A DNA stretch of 64,000 nucleotides from Bradysia coprophila. Taxonomy: Eukaryota; Arthropoda; Insecta; Diptera; Sciaridae. The stretch is taken from positions 7,491,132-7,555,131 of the forward strand of contig NW_023504022.1 of assembly GCF_014529535.1 (NCBI RefSeq), in the 5' to 3' direction. The position numbers were made by a program, and so were the translations under genes. The notes under the pieces were generated by a model, which had not been told where the DNA came from, searched no databases, and was given only the letters and a program-made list of their open reading frames with translations. Shown here piece after piece: positions 12,684 through 22,770 of the stretch; within the stretch, counting starts at the first letter, position 1; each line of letters opens with the position of its first letter.

Positions 12684-13711
12684 GTGGTTTTCAAAATCGA
12701 TGAGCCGAAGCCCTTCAATCCGGAGCATTACAGCCACAAATTTCGTGCAGCCGGCCTACGATACGAAATAGGGATAAACATTCAAACCGGAGACATGGTA
12801 CGGACGCATGGCGGTTATCCTTGTGGCCTCTATAGTGACTTAAAATTAGCGCGGGAGGTCTTTGTACCATCTTTGCAGACTGGTGAGCGAGCTATGGCTG
12901 ACAAAGGGTATAAAGATCCTCATTTTATACTAAAAAATCGACAAAATTGTGAACAACATGCACTGATTATGTCGCGTCATGAAACGGTGAATGGCAGGTT
13001 GAACAAATTCAGAGTTTTAAGTAAGGCTCGGAACGGGTCGGGTTCGGTCAGACCGGAACCCGAACCTGATCTTGACCCGAACCGGAACTAAGACTTCGGG
13101 TTCAACCCGAGCTTGACCCGAACCTAAATTTTCGATTTCGGGTTCCAACCGAACCCGACCCGAACCCGAAGTTATTCAACCCGTACTTGACCCGAACCCA
13201 AATTTCCATTTCGGGTTTGACCCGAACCTGACCTGAACCCGAGATCTTCAAATAAATCAGGTCCGGTTCGGGTTAACCCGAAATTTTTGGCATTTTTTAG
13301 TGTAAAATTTTCGGGTCACCCGAACCGGACCTGATTTATTTGAAGATCTCGGGTTCAGGTCAGGTTCGGGTCAAACCCGAAATGGAAATTTGGGTTCGGG
13401 TCAAGTACGGGTTGAATAACTTCGGGTTCGGGTCGGGTTCGGTTGGAACCCGAAATCGAAAATTTAGGTTCGGGTCAAGTTCGGGTTGAACCCGACGTCT
13501 TAGTTCCGGTTCGGGTCTAAGACCGGTTCGGGTCATAACCTGAACTGATCAGGTCAACCCGAACCCGTTCCGAGCCTTAGTTTTAAGTCAAACATTCAAG
13601 CATTCATTGACGAAGCACCCCATGGTATTTCATGCAGTTGCTAATGTCGTCCAATTGCTTCTGAAAAATGGCATTCCGCTCTTTTCTGTTATATATACAC
13701 TTTAATTCCTT
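12684..13711 (+). pseudogene. DDE transposase fragment (Harbinger/IS5-like), interrupted by a MITE
   Basis: The left part (12684-13021) encodes about 113 residues with the family's motifs in order: HKFRAAGLRYEIGINIQTGD, GGYPCG, a LAREVF segment, GERAMADKGYKD and ETVNGRLNKFRVL. These resemble the central and C-terminal part of DDE-4 transposases, including the second catalytic Asp within the ADKGY block. The right part (13588-13711) continues the same protein to a stop (RHxL-like region, then LLLKNGIPLFSV). Between them is the 558-bp MITE at 13022-13579. If the MITE and one target duplication are set aside, the two parts are in one frame. The N-terminal DNA-binding half and first catalytic region are absent, so the gene was already incomplete. 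This could be a domesticated exon, but nothing suggests it. Confidence 0.72.
13022..13579. mobile_element. hAT-like MITE of GGGTTCGGG repeats inserted in the transposase fragment, 558 bp
   Basis: The terminal repeats are TAAGGCTCGGAACGGGTCGG and its complement. The 8-bp target duplication GTTTTAAG is exact (13014-13021 and 13580-13587). The whole interior is a palindrome of degenerate AACCCGAACCCGA units. The family recurs in diverged form at 28165-28608, and ends of the same type (TTCCGAGCCCTA or TTCCGAACCTTA) are visible near 17070 and 38735. Confidence 0.88.
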
Positions 13712-13955
13712 TAATTATATTCTTTAATATTCTATTGAATGAAAGAAACATTGATTTCCCGCACGTCTTTTTTCGTTTACATCGATTTAATTCCAAAATC
13801 ATTGTTCTCACTGATCGTTTGTTCATCGAGAGATTATGGTGTGCTCACTCTCGTCCATTTCTGTGAGAAAAATTGTGAAGATTTGTGCTTGTCCAGTTAG
13901 CGTGTTTTTGTAAAAGAAGAAATAAAAGAAAGAAATTATTGAGGGGTTCGAAGAT

Positions 13956-15381
13956 ATGCCGTCTCCTTTATCAACCGTAGATCAGGTTAGAGAAAATAGA
14001 TTTTCTGGCGTTACAACTCCATGACGATTAAAAAAATTTCCTGTTTCAGACGAATGTCAATGCAGCGTTGCCAATCGAACTAACGAATACTACAGGGACG
14101 TATCTCCACCACATGAACGAAGATTGTCTTCTACAAATATTTTCCAGCGATTCATTGACTCCGACGGATCTGTGTTCACTGGCAGAAACTTGTACACGTT
14201 TTCAACAAATAACCCAGCGTGTGTTTCCGAAGGGATTCAGTATTGAAAGAAATCACTATTGTTGCGATCACAGCTACATGGACGAAGATCGATGCCAATA
14301 CCGATTCAAATCGGGCACCCAGTCGATATGTTATGAAAATGCGGAGGATGTTGAACGAATTTTGAAGAATTTCGGACCGCACCTTTCCACGCTTTTGATA
14401 AGCTGCGACGAGACTGTAGCGAATTTGGTAGCAAAGTATTGCGACGACATCTCGTTAAATGATCTCAGAATTGAAGACATCCGGAGTATTGAATGCCTGA
14501 GCGTGAAACTAAAACCAATCTTTCAACGCCTTCTGACACTGGTCATTGTTGGTTGTCACCTCGTTATAGATGCTACAACTTTAGAGCTCAATTGTGATTC
14601 ATTGATTGAATTGATAATCGTGAGTTCGACCGGTTGCGGTGCAATTCTGAGCAACACCTTCCCTAATCTGGATCGATTCACTTTTCGTCATTCTGATGTC
14701 TATAGTGCAAATGAAAGCAGCGACCTTTTGTCCGCATTCATCGGCCGCCATAGACGCTTAAGAGCTCTCAAAGTCTCAGTAGCATCCTGCACCAGCGATC
14801 TTTTACATACAATCGGTAAGAGTTGCAATGAATTGGAGAATCTAAATTTTAAAGGTTGGAACTATAACGGGTTTTCGTACTTTTCGGACTTTTCCGGTCT
14901 AGCAAAATTAAAGAAGTTAACGGTTACTTTCTCATCATTAGAATACAGTCTGAACATTGCCCTTTTGCAGGCACCAAAATTGCTAGAAACGGTCAAAGTT
15001 TGTTGCATGTGTGAAGGTCAGGTTCAAGTTTTTGATATCCTATCGAAGATGGGGAATTTGCGTGCATTACATTTGAACTGCTGTAGATTCGATCAGAGTG
15101 CTATTCCCTGGAAAATGTTAAAACAATTGAGGAAGTTGTCGTTTGCCGATTGTAGTAATTTTTATCATACCGAACTTTTCAATGTACTGAGGGAGTTGCC
15201 AAATTTAGAAGAATTAAAATTTTATTATTTTGTTTTGAAAGCAGCAGAGTTTGCTAAAATTGTTAAAATGCTTGAAGGTAGGAGCAATGTGCTAACACTA
15301 AGATGTATGTTCGACATTAGTTGTTTGAAGTATTGTACCGAAAACCGAAACGTAAAATTAATAAATTTGGGTGCTCCATAA
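13956..15381 (+). CDS. F-box protein with LRR-like C-terminal half
   Basis: Two exons, 13956-13985 and 14050-15381, are joined across a 64-bp GT/AG intron in phase 0, giving 453 residues. The chosen ATG at 13956 supplies ten residues (MPSPLSTVDQ). Residues of about 30-72 form an F-box (the helices around NEDCLLQIF, LTPTDLCSLAETCTRFQQIT), which binds Skp1 in SCF ubiquitin ligases. The remainder has irregular leucine-rich repeats of about 25 residues (LKKLTVTF, LRALHLNCC, LRKLSFADC, LEELKFYYF), the usual substrate-binding module of FBXL proteins. No membrane segment or signal peptide. Such genes evolve quickly in insects and I cannot name an orthologue. The frame is long and uninterrupted, so it is probably functional. 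Confidence 0.82.
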
Positions 15382-16128
15382 GAAAGGAAAAAAAAATGTT
15401 TCTAATTCGCTCAAAGCGATCTCAAATTCTATGAAGCCGTCTATAAAGTAAGGTCGGTTCTTGTGTGACTAGAGGAGAGGAAGGTGTGATTGAAAAACGT
15501 CATCGTGACATACTAACCCTATTACCAGTGGCTATTGCCAGTATAGCTGCGATAGAATGTGACCGGTAACACAGGTTGGATATGTCTCGGTGTCCTGAGT
15601 ATAAAACATGCATCGGTTGGTCCCAGTGATGTCTTTGGTTCCGCTTCACAAAAAGTTTAAAATTAATGGAAACGGGACAGTTATTTGTGCAGGTATATCT
15701 AGGGAGCAGTGAGTTCAAAGAAAGAGAAAAATTACTTATACATGTCTACTACGATACCGGAGACCTATGGAGTGGTTACTTGACCTCACCAATAACTCTT
15801 CCGTTATTACTTTTTACAGTTTTTTGTGCAGTGGCTGCAGTGGAACCAGAGACATCATTGCAAGCAACGAAAGCGTGGTCGGTATCCAACGCACGATGCC
15901 ACAACATTTTTGTTTTCAAATTGTTGCCCATTATTATGACTAAGATTTCGGACTAGAAATACGACATGACCGTATAAAGTCTCAGTTCGATCCCTTAAAA
16001 TATTTTTCGGTTTAAAAATCAGATTCCAACCCGGTTGAGTCTGTGACTTAGTCAGAGTTAGACAAAATGCTTGAATGACTTTAAGAGAGAGTCATAAGCA
16101 ATTGTAACACTTACAGCTTCTAGGAAGT
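15382..16128. other. Spacer between the F-box gene and the minus-strand genes
   Basis: No family-like coding sequence was seen. A 96-codon frame at 15666-15956 starts with ATG but has no recognisable domain and no downstream exon. I see no AATAAA in the first 60 bases after the F-box stop. Confidence 0.4.
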
Positions 16129-16429
16129 TCAAAATTTTGTAACAGGATGCGAGTCCGGCTTCCAACTCGTCAAAATATTGAGTTTGCGCCCAAACATAAA
16201 TGTGAAAAATGCGATTTTTCCTGACTGCCTCAGGTTATTCAAGAGATTTTCGCAGGGCGTGTGAATAGTGTCTCTTGAGAGATACTCTTCGAAGGCATCT
16301 ATACACAGCCAATTTTCGCTGTCGCAGCGTGGAATCGGTAGACGAATCACTAAACTCCTGACAAATTGTCATCGCGTGACTCACATTATTCACTTCAGTT
16401 GACTGGACATTATAAACACTCCGTTCCAT
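16129..16429 (-). CDS. Possible small gene or exon, unrecognised
   Basis: On the minus strand an open stretch (about 16358-16129) reads with a protein-like pattern (a CDSENWLC motif, then two leucine-rich amphipathic helices, then SGKIAFFTFMFG and SWKPDSHP) to a stop. An ATG at 16429 opens an overlapping frame (MERSVYNV...) but shifts out of register. The only intron-like interval with good splice signals is 27 bases, too short to be spliced. Either a more distant exon is missing, there is a sequence error, or the frame is fortuitous. It lies just downstream of the PITP gene on the same strand. Confidence 0.25.
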
Positions 16430-16532
16430 TTTGGTAAATTACCATTTATTGTAGACATAAAGAGCGCGTGCACAAATATCATTTAAATATCTAAAAGTTT
16501 CAAATCTCTCTAACCCAACGCAATGTTTCCCA

Positions 16533-17944
16533 CTACTTAGCTTCCGTCGCATCCTCGATACAATCCTCAAATGTATCATTCTCACATTCATCACAATCGG
16601 TCACCGTATTCGGTACCACTTTGCTGTTGGTTTCGGCCTGTGTTTGTTTCTCATAAGCTCGCACATCTTCAATGGTCATATCGTACCAGCTGTCTATCCA
16701 AGCGAATGCCTGCCGATGTCCCAGTAAAAGAATGTCTCGAATGCATTTCTGTATGAAGTCTTCGACACGCGTTTGAAATCCCCACACCTCAAACGATGCA
16801 TTGACCAATTTGTACGAACACATGATCGGTTGGTCGTCTCTCCAACCCTCGATTAATGGTCCACGTCCTGGAATAAATGAATGAATATAGTGGAGGGCCA
16901 ACGGGGAAGCTGATTGGCTAGTCCAGTCACTCTGTTCAAATTAAAAAAAATGTCGAAAATAAAGGTCGAAGGTCCAAGGTCGACCACGGTCTGTTTCACC
17001 AAAATTCAGGTCAGGTCAAAATTGATTGAATCAGAGGCTCACAGATTTTCAGTTCAGTTTTAGGCTAACTTGACCTGTTCCGAGCCCTACTCAAAAACCT
17101 CAACTACTCTTCTAAATTTTCTACCGATATCAGCTAGATCAACTGAAAGGACCGAAACAAGAAATGCTACTAACCGGTTCTTGCTGACTTGAATATCTTT
17201 GGATCTTCTTCCACTTTGTAGTGCTTGGTACTGGATAGATCGTCGAATGCAATATCAAGATGGTCAACTGTTCTTTCACTCAGCTTTTCCGGAGGTAGAT
17301 CCAAGCACTAGAATTAGGTATGACAACAGTCAAATCCAGGGAACAAAGCTGAAGAGTCTCGCTAATCTACTCACGTTTTCGGTTGTACCCTTGTTGTTTT
17401 CGTACTTTGTTTGAATGTTGATGTGGAACTTTGGTATAAAGGAACACTGAAACGAGACGAAACAAAAGGTTTTCTTCAACCGGTTCGGTACAGAATCATT
17501 CCTCACACCCGTACCGTGTACTCAGTTATTGTAAATGGATAGTAATTCCATGCCTTTTCGGTAATATAAAACACTTTGGGACAGACTGCTTGAATCCAGT
17601 AGGGTAGACGACTGAAAAAAATCCGATTATTATTTGCGGCACTCAAGGATACAACGTATGTAACAGCACCCACCATGATAAATGGATACGTTTCTCTGTA
17701 AACTGTCCGGTTCCATGTTCGGGATCTTCGCACTCTTTATTTTCTACTGTTTCGACACCCTCACCATCACAGGACTGTTCCAAACTGTGCCGGGCTATCA
17801 TATAAAGTTGACCAATGCGGTACTGTGTGTGTGACAAAATGCAAAAACAATTTTTTAATTTAAATGCATTTGGATGGAATGGTTTTCTGAAACCTCTTCG
17901 ACAGTGAGTGGCATGCAGATGCGGTATTCCTTCGTCAAAACCAT
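16533..17944 (-). CDS. vib: Class I phosphatidylinositol transfer protein (PITP), six exons
   Basis: Exons on the minus strand are 17944-17894, 17822-17674, 17611-17515, 17446-17375, 17307-17175 and 16867-16533. All junctions are GT/AG and the phases agree, giving 278 residues (family about 270). The START-like fold's hallmarks run from EYRICMPLTVEE at the N-terminus through HGTGQFTEKRIHL and EKAWNYYPF to the GRGPL turn and HRQAFAWIDSWYDMTIEDVR. Thr59, Lys61 and the Asn of EKAWN, which bind the inositol headgroup in mammalian PITPs, are present. Such proteins exchange phosphatidylinositol and phosphatidylcholine between membranes and feed phosphoinositide synthesis; the Drosophila class I member is vibrator, needed in cytokinesis. 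The sequence is more diverged than I expect for vib in places (around FIPKFHINIQTK), so a paralogue is possible. The acidic, Cys-containing tail is not typical. The last intron (16868-17174) holds remnants of a GGTTCGGG-type MITE. Confidence 0.9.
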
Positions 17945-18214
17945 ATTGAGGAACTGAATACTTTTGTGTAATAAATGTGCGCTTTTTTTGGCCACAAAAA
18001 ACGTTGACACCCAGCAAGGGAATTTATTTAGCTTTTTCGTTGGACGATGTGACGCATGTGACAGTTTGGTACAATTCTTCAAGAGGTGTCATTTTTCAGC
18101 AAGAGGTGTGTGTGTGTGTGTGGTGCAAGAGGTGGTTTCGGTGGTGTGTGTGCGATAGCAAGTGGCTGCGTTCACTTTTCCTTAGACACTGTCCAGAGCG
18201 TCCAGAGTAAGTGA
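17945..18214. other. Upstream flank of the PITP gene
   Basis: This should contain the 5' UTR and promoter of the minus-strand PITP gene. A short GT-rich microsatellite (GTGTGTGTGTGTGTG) lies at about 18106-18122. No TATA box was recognised. Confidence 0.35.
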
Positions 18215-18331
18215 CTAAAGGCTAAGACCTACAAGGTTCTGAAAGAACAAGTTAAGATACTTCTGAGTTTCACCCGCCGTCGTGAGTGTCTTAACCTGTT
18301 CTTTCAGAACCTTGAAGACCTCGGCCTTTAG
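18215..18331. mobile_element. Short inverted-repeat element with AAGGTTCTGAAAGAACA arms, 117 bp
   Basis: The left arm (CTAAAGGC, then AAGGTTCTGAAAGAACA and AGTTAAGATAC) is mirrored by the right arm ending GCCTTTAG. The arm word AAGGTTCTGAAAGAACAGGT recurs at about 19558 and a diverged form at about 19940. No target duplication is clear. Confidence 0.65.
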
Positions 18332-18649
18332 TAGGTTACGTCAATCACTCGGGCAGTTATAGCAAAAAAAGATTTTGGTACATACGCCCTGCTGTGATTT
18401 CCAAACGATTTCAGTTTTCATAATAAAATGCAGCGAAAAGTATGTACCAAGATTTTCTAGTAGCTTAGAAGAAAGGTTTTTGTGATATGGAAAAAACCCG
18501 CTGAACACTTCATTTCATTTGAAAATATCCTACAGCTACCCATCAAATGGTGTAAGATGTTTACATATCCAGAAAGGACTTTGTTTTGAAAAGTAGTTTT
18601 CAAGAATCATCATGTGAGGTGTTTTTAATGAAAATCTGCTGAATTAACG

Positions 18650-18893
18650 TCAAAAGTGATGTGTCCCCACGTTGCTTTATCCAATCAACGTCAACAAAAG
18701 GTATGGTCGAATGTCAAACTTTGTATGGAGCGGAGGACATAACGATTTCATTTAAACAAACCCACCTCTCGTGAGAGGTGAGTTTGTTTGAATGAAATCG
18801 CTATGTCCTCCGGTTTGTATGAACAGACCATACCTGGTTTATACTTTCATTGGCTTTATCTGCGTGACCTTCATAAAGTTTACAGTCTTGTCC
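18650..18893. mobile_element. Truncated CAAGGCTG-family MITE
   Basis: The central hairpin (GGAGGACATAACGATTTCAT and its mirror) and the right end (AAAGTTTACAGTCTTG) match the copy at 8834-9272. The left CAAGGCTG end is missing. Confidence 0.65.
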
Positions 18894-19348
18894 ACACTTG
18901 GTTTCTCTGTGATACAGGAATTCACATAATCACCAGATACACTCAAAGTGTATTTAAACACTGAGGATGATAAGTGCGGATTGTTATGCACCAAGTCTAG
19001 ATTTCACTCATGTGAAATTCGATATATTTACAGATCGACTTAACAGTAGCGCAGTAATAAATCCTCAAAGGATCAGAGAAATTACTGATCCCGATTTTCA
19101 GATGAATTTATTTTCGCTAGCTGCAACTTGACGTAAACGAATTCAATATGGTTCTAACAGAACGGATTCACCTGAAAGTAGCTGCGTATTTGCATTAAAA
19201 TCAGTTGTTTGTACCATAGACTCGTGAGATGACATGGCGGCGGTGTCATTTTTAAACATGATTGGGGGCCCATGTACTTTTTGCCGATTAGCACATTGAA
19301 ATTAATTGCGGCTTGTCAAATTTCGGCACCCTGGACTTTACTTAAATA

Positions 19349-19433
19349 GTCGAGGAATGCCTCCAAATAAATTTCTAAAAATCCAAAACTGAATTCTCGA
19401 TTTTTAGAAATTTATTTGGAGGCATACCTCGAC
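19349..19433. repeat. 85-bp hairpin with about 35-bp arms
   Basis: The arms begin GTCGAGGAATGCCTCC and end in GGAGGCATACCTCGAC. They continue through AAATAAATTTCTAAAAAT with one or two mismatches, leaving a loop of about 15 bases. It could be a tiny foldback transposon. If transcribed, the stem is long enough for Dicer or small-RNA processing, but nothing shows expression. Confidence 0.7.
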
Positions 19434-19720
19434 TGAATGCACTTTGAATGCACGTCACCATCTCGCCTCTCTACTCTGGAAACACCAGAGTAACAAAGTA
19501 TATAAACTCTGAAGGTAATACAAAATCTCATTATCCTCTTTTCTTGTGACTATCTCCAAGGTTCTGAAAGAACAGGTTAAGATAACTATGAGTTGATCAC
19601 GAAGGCGGTGTCACACAATTGCGTCAAAGGCTGCGAAGTTTATGATGTAAAATGGAACTTAACAAAAACAAAATTCTGAATTTTCGAGAAAAATATTTTA
19701 TACCTTAAGTTGATTTTTCA

Positions 19721-19906
19721 CAAGGCTGTATACTTTGGGGAGGTCACGCAAATCGCCATTTTATTAGATACGCGGGAACACACCTTTTCCATACAAACAA
19801 ATTCACCAAAATTGAATTTGTATGGCGTGGTGAATTTTTTGTATGAAACGTGGTGTGTAACCCGCGTATCTGCATCTGCGTGACCTCCCCAAAGTATACA
19901 GCCTTG
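19721..19906. mobile_element. Complete CAAGGCTG-family MITE, 186 bp, 9-bp target duplication
   Basis: The ends are CAAGGCTGTATACTTTGGGG and its complement ending in CAGCCTTG. GATTTTTCA is repeated exactly on both sides (19712-19720 and 19907-19915). This is the cleanest copy of the family also seen at 4840, 8834, 18650 and 40293. A 9-bp duplication points towards Mutator-like enzymes, though other copies allow 8 bp. Confidence 0.9.
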
Positions 19907-20023
19907 GATTTTTCACACTATCTGTTTATAAAATCTATTCTTTCAGAACTTTGACTATCTCAACCTGCTAAGTTTGTATGGAATGGAATTCACCTCACTA
20001 CTTACTGCAACGCAACAATATGT

Positions 20024-20217
20024 TTGCAATAGGTTTTTTCCAAGGTCGTTCAAAATGTCAATCGTCATCCACAGAGAAGCCAACACAACCTCACTTTGAA
20101 GTTTTAACGAACAAATTGGTTTAAGTTGCGGTTATGTTTGCTTCTGTGGATGACGGTCGGTTGTTTTCGGCCTGTCAAAATTCGTTTTTACCGTACGATG
20201 GAAGAAACCTATTGCAA
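20024..20217. mobile_element. Inverted-repeat element with TTGCAATAGGTTT ends
   Basis: The left end TTGCAATAGGTTT mirrors the right end AAACCTATTGCAA. Further in, GTCATCCACAG mirrors CTGTGGATGAC. The right arm is longer than the left by internal insertions. The element lies about 530 bp upstream of the LAPTM coding start. The open frame across it (20134-20334) is explained by the repeat. Confidence 0.65.
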
Positions 20218-20745
20218 CAAAACGAAATAAAACTAAATTCAACTGAAAGTAGGGGATCCGTGCGTAACTGCGCATTTACATTACCTTCACTACTTTGCCA
20301 TACACCCTCGTCTCCCCTATTTAATAGAAAGTGAACGTACACCATCTGAAAATTCCAAAATGGACGCTATTGTCATGTCAAACGAAAATATATTTTGACG
20401 TATTTCAACATAATATTATTTCATCGGAGAAAAAAACAAACTAAAAGCCTTCGTCCAAACAAAACTCGACGACTGTACAAGTTGGTAAGATTCGCTTTAC
20501 CATTTGCAGCGAACACACGCTGCGAATATCAGTTGATTTTATCAGCATTTTATTTACAAAAATATTTTGCAACACTGCGACCTTTTGGAAAATATTTTTC
20601 GAACAAAATTCAATTTTTTTTTAATTAGTCATCTCTGGTGATAAACTTTTACGTACACCACTTTTCAACAGCGCACATTGTGTTTGTTCAGCATTATTAA
20701 CTGATACACAGACGTCGATAATTTTCACTCTTTGTAGAATCGGAA

Positions 20746-21963
20746 ATGTTTCGCATTGGCATCAAAATGGGGCCAGCCAGAAATAAAGAGTGGACGTGTA
20801 TGTTCGGCATGCATGTCCGTACGGCAACAATAATAATCGGCCTATGGCATCTGGTACGTTTTCCCATTTCTATATTCAACGGATCACCGGTAAACTGATC
20901 CTTGCCCTTTCCGTGTTTCAGTTGTTAAATGTAATGGTGCTGGGTCTGCTGGCCGTTATCATACGGAATCCGGAAATGATTCGCAACCTTGAGCACGGTG
21001 GATTTGATGATTCTGTGGATATGGAAGCGCCAATTTTGCCCACTCCATTGAGCAAAATTGACCCACCATATGCTTATCGAGATCATTCCTTGAACTATCG
21101 TAAGTTGTTGCAAGGTGCGAGCTGCAGCAACACAAATAATTAATTTTTTTTTCTTCGACTTTCCCATACAGACAACATTGATATGGGTGGTTTGGTGTGT
21201 GTTTGCATGATAGGAATAACATTGCTGATGATCTACGGTGCAGTGAAGGGGAAACCATCTCATTTGCTGCCCTATTTCTGTGTCCAGCTGTTCGATTTTG
21301 CCATCACAACGTAAGTTTCCACTTAAATTTCCTGTTGCGTCTCGACTTAACTGGAATTACACCACTCTCCAGACTAACCGCCGCCGGCTACCTGTGCTAC
21401 CTACGCTCCGTTCACCGTTTAATCCACGAAAGTCATCGCTTACCATGGCGAGAGGAATTGCTAAAAATGAGTCCGCAAATGCTGAGCATTGTCGTGCTAC
21501 TGGCATTCGTTTGCGTTGTTATGTTTAAGGCCTATATCATCGGCATTGTCTGGCGCTGCTACAAATATTTGGCGATGCGACAGCACAATCTACGATCGAT
21601 GCTACCGTACATAATACCAGATGTGTCGACTCGTCAGGTGAGTGTTTTCAATAACGAAACTCGATGTACGGACTGAAAGAAAACTCTTTTTTTTTTGGGG
21701 ACATATAGGAAAGAGACTACACCACACTGTTACCTGATTATGATGAGGCCATTGCACAGAGCTTGAAACAACAACCGCCTCCATCATATCAAGTGGCAAT
21801 GGCTGGCACAACTCAATTGCCGGCTAACAATAATTCCGTTCCAGAAACAGTTGCAGCGATTCCTAGTGGTGCTACCGCCACAGGAACAACGGGATCGAAT
21901 GCGATCAGCACTTCGGCCGAAGCAGCTAATAATAATAATCGTTCAGCAATACAGGATGTTTAA
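20746..21963 (+). CDS. LAPTM-family lysosomal four-pass membrane protein, five exons
   Basis: Exons are 20746-20853, 20922-21099, 21172-21310, 21373-21637 and 21709-21963. The four introns (62-72 bp) have GT/AG ends and agreeing phases, giving 314 residues. Four membrane segments are visible: about residues 28-52, the GGLVCVCMIGITLLMIYG segment, YFCVQLFDFAITTLTAAGY, and MLSIVVLLAFVCVVMFKAYI. The N-terminal EWTCMFGMHVRTATIIIGLWH stretch is characteristic of the family. The cytoplasmic tail has an LPDY (238-241) and a PPSY (254-257) motif, the PY type that binds WW domains of Nedd4 ligases for lysosomal sorting, followed by a low-complexity Ala/Thr/Ser/Asn region. LAPTM4-type proteins act on late endosomes and lysosomes in transporter and sphingolipid trafficking. 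The gene looks intact. A second in-frame ATG at codon 8 could serve as start. Confidence 0.9.
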
Positions 21964-22762
21964 ATTGATTAGCACAAAGAGAATGAGAGAGAGAGAGAGG
22001 GAGAGAAAAGCAACCATAAACGCAAAAGGTACTAAATAAAAATAGTATTATTCCAAAAAAAAAGAGAAGAGAAATTAGTGAAATAGCGAAAATTAAACTA
22101 AATTAATCCTAACCAGTCGGTAAATATAAAAAACAAAAAATTCAAAATAAACGAAATATTCTGGGGCTAAAAAGAAATTATTTTTATTTTGATCTTGTGA
22201 TCGTTTTTCACTTCCAAACGAATATATATTTACAGTAACGCAGAAGTCAGCAACCAAATTTTTTGTTTTTGAAAGAAATTTTTGAATTTTATTTTTATGG
22301 ACAATTTTGTTTTTGTTTTTTTAAATTTCTTTTTTTTTTGTGTGTGTAGAAACTCAACTCAACTAACTTTACAATATTTTACAGTTGGTTAGAATAATGC
22401 ATACGATTCACACAATTATATTATCTCTATATATATATATGTATTCGATGGTAGATTGTTTTTTTTTAGATTTAAAAATCATTGATTATAACAGACAAAA
22501 TTCAATTAAAATCTCAAAATTATCTAATAAAACTTTTGAAACAATATTATGGTTTTGCATCGATCGGGGTTGTTAGAATTCATCAATTTTCCACCGTTTT
22601 TTTAGTAGTTGATGAAACCGGATACAAAATTTCAATTATTCCCTTGACTGGAAGTCATTGCTCCCACAGTGTCCTACTTTCCTACTTTGTCCTACATTTT
22701 GAAAATTCGTTCTACTTGTCCTACTGTCCTGCGTAGGACATTTTTGCTAAACCATTCTCATA
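21964..22762. other. 3' region of the LAPTM gene and AT-rich spacer
   Basis: A GA-rich run (about 21985-22005) follows the stop. Several AATAAA-type signals lie at about 22034-22150. Beyond about 22150 the DNA is AT-rich, with a run of TCCTACTTT-type short repeats at about 22668-22735. Confidence 0.5.
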
Positions 22763-22770
22763 CATTTCTA

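Larger units (their letters stand above)
18894..20023. other. Spacer rich in small repeats
   Basis: No coding exon was seen. Apart from the hairpin at 19349, the repeat arm near 19558 and the MITE at 19721, described separately, the sequence is AT-rich without further structure. Confidence 0.4.

Noticed and set aside
20134-20334. A small gene upstream of LAPTM
   Set aside because: The frame runs through the right arm of an inverted-repeat element; its left arm contains the same sequence reversed.
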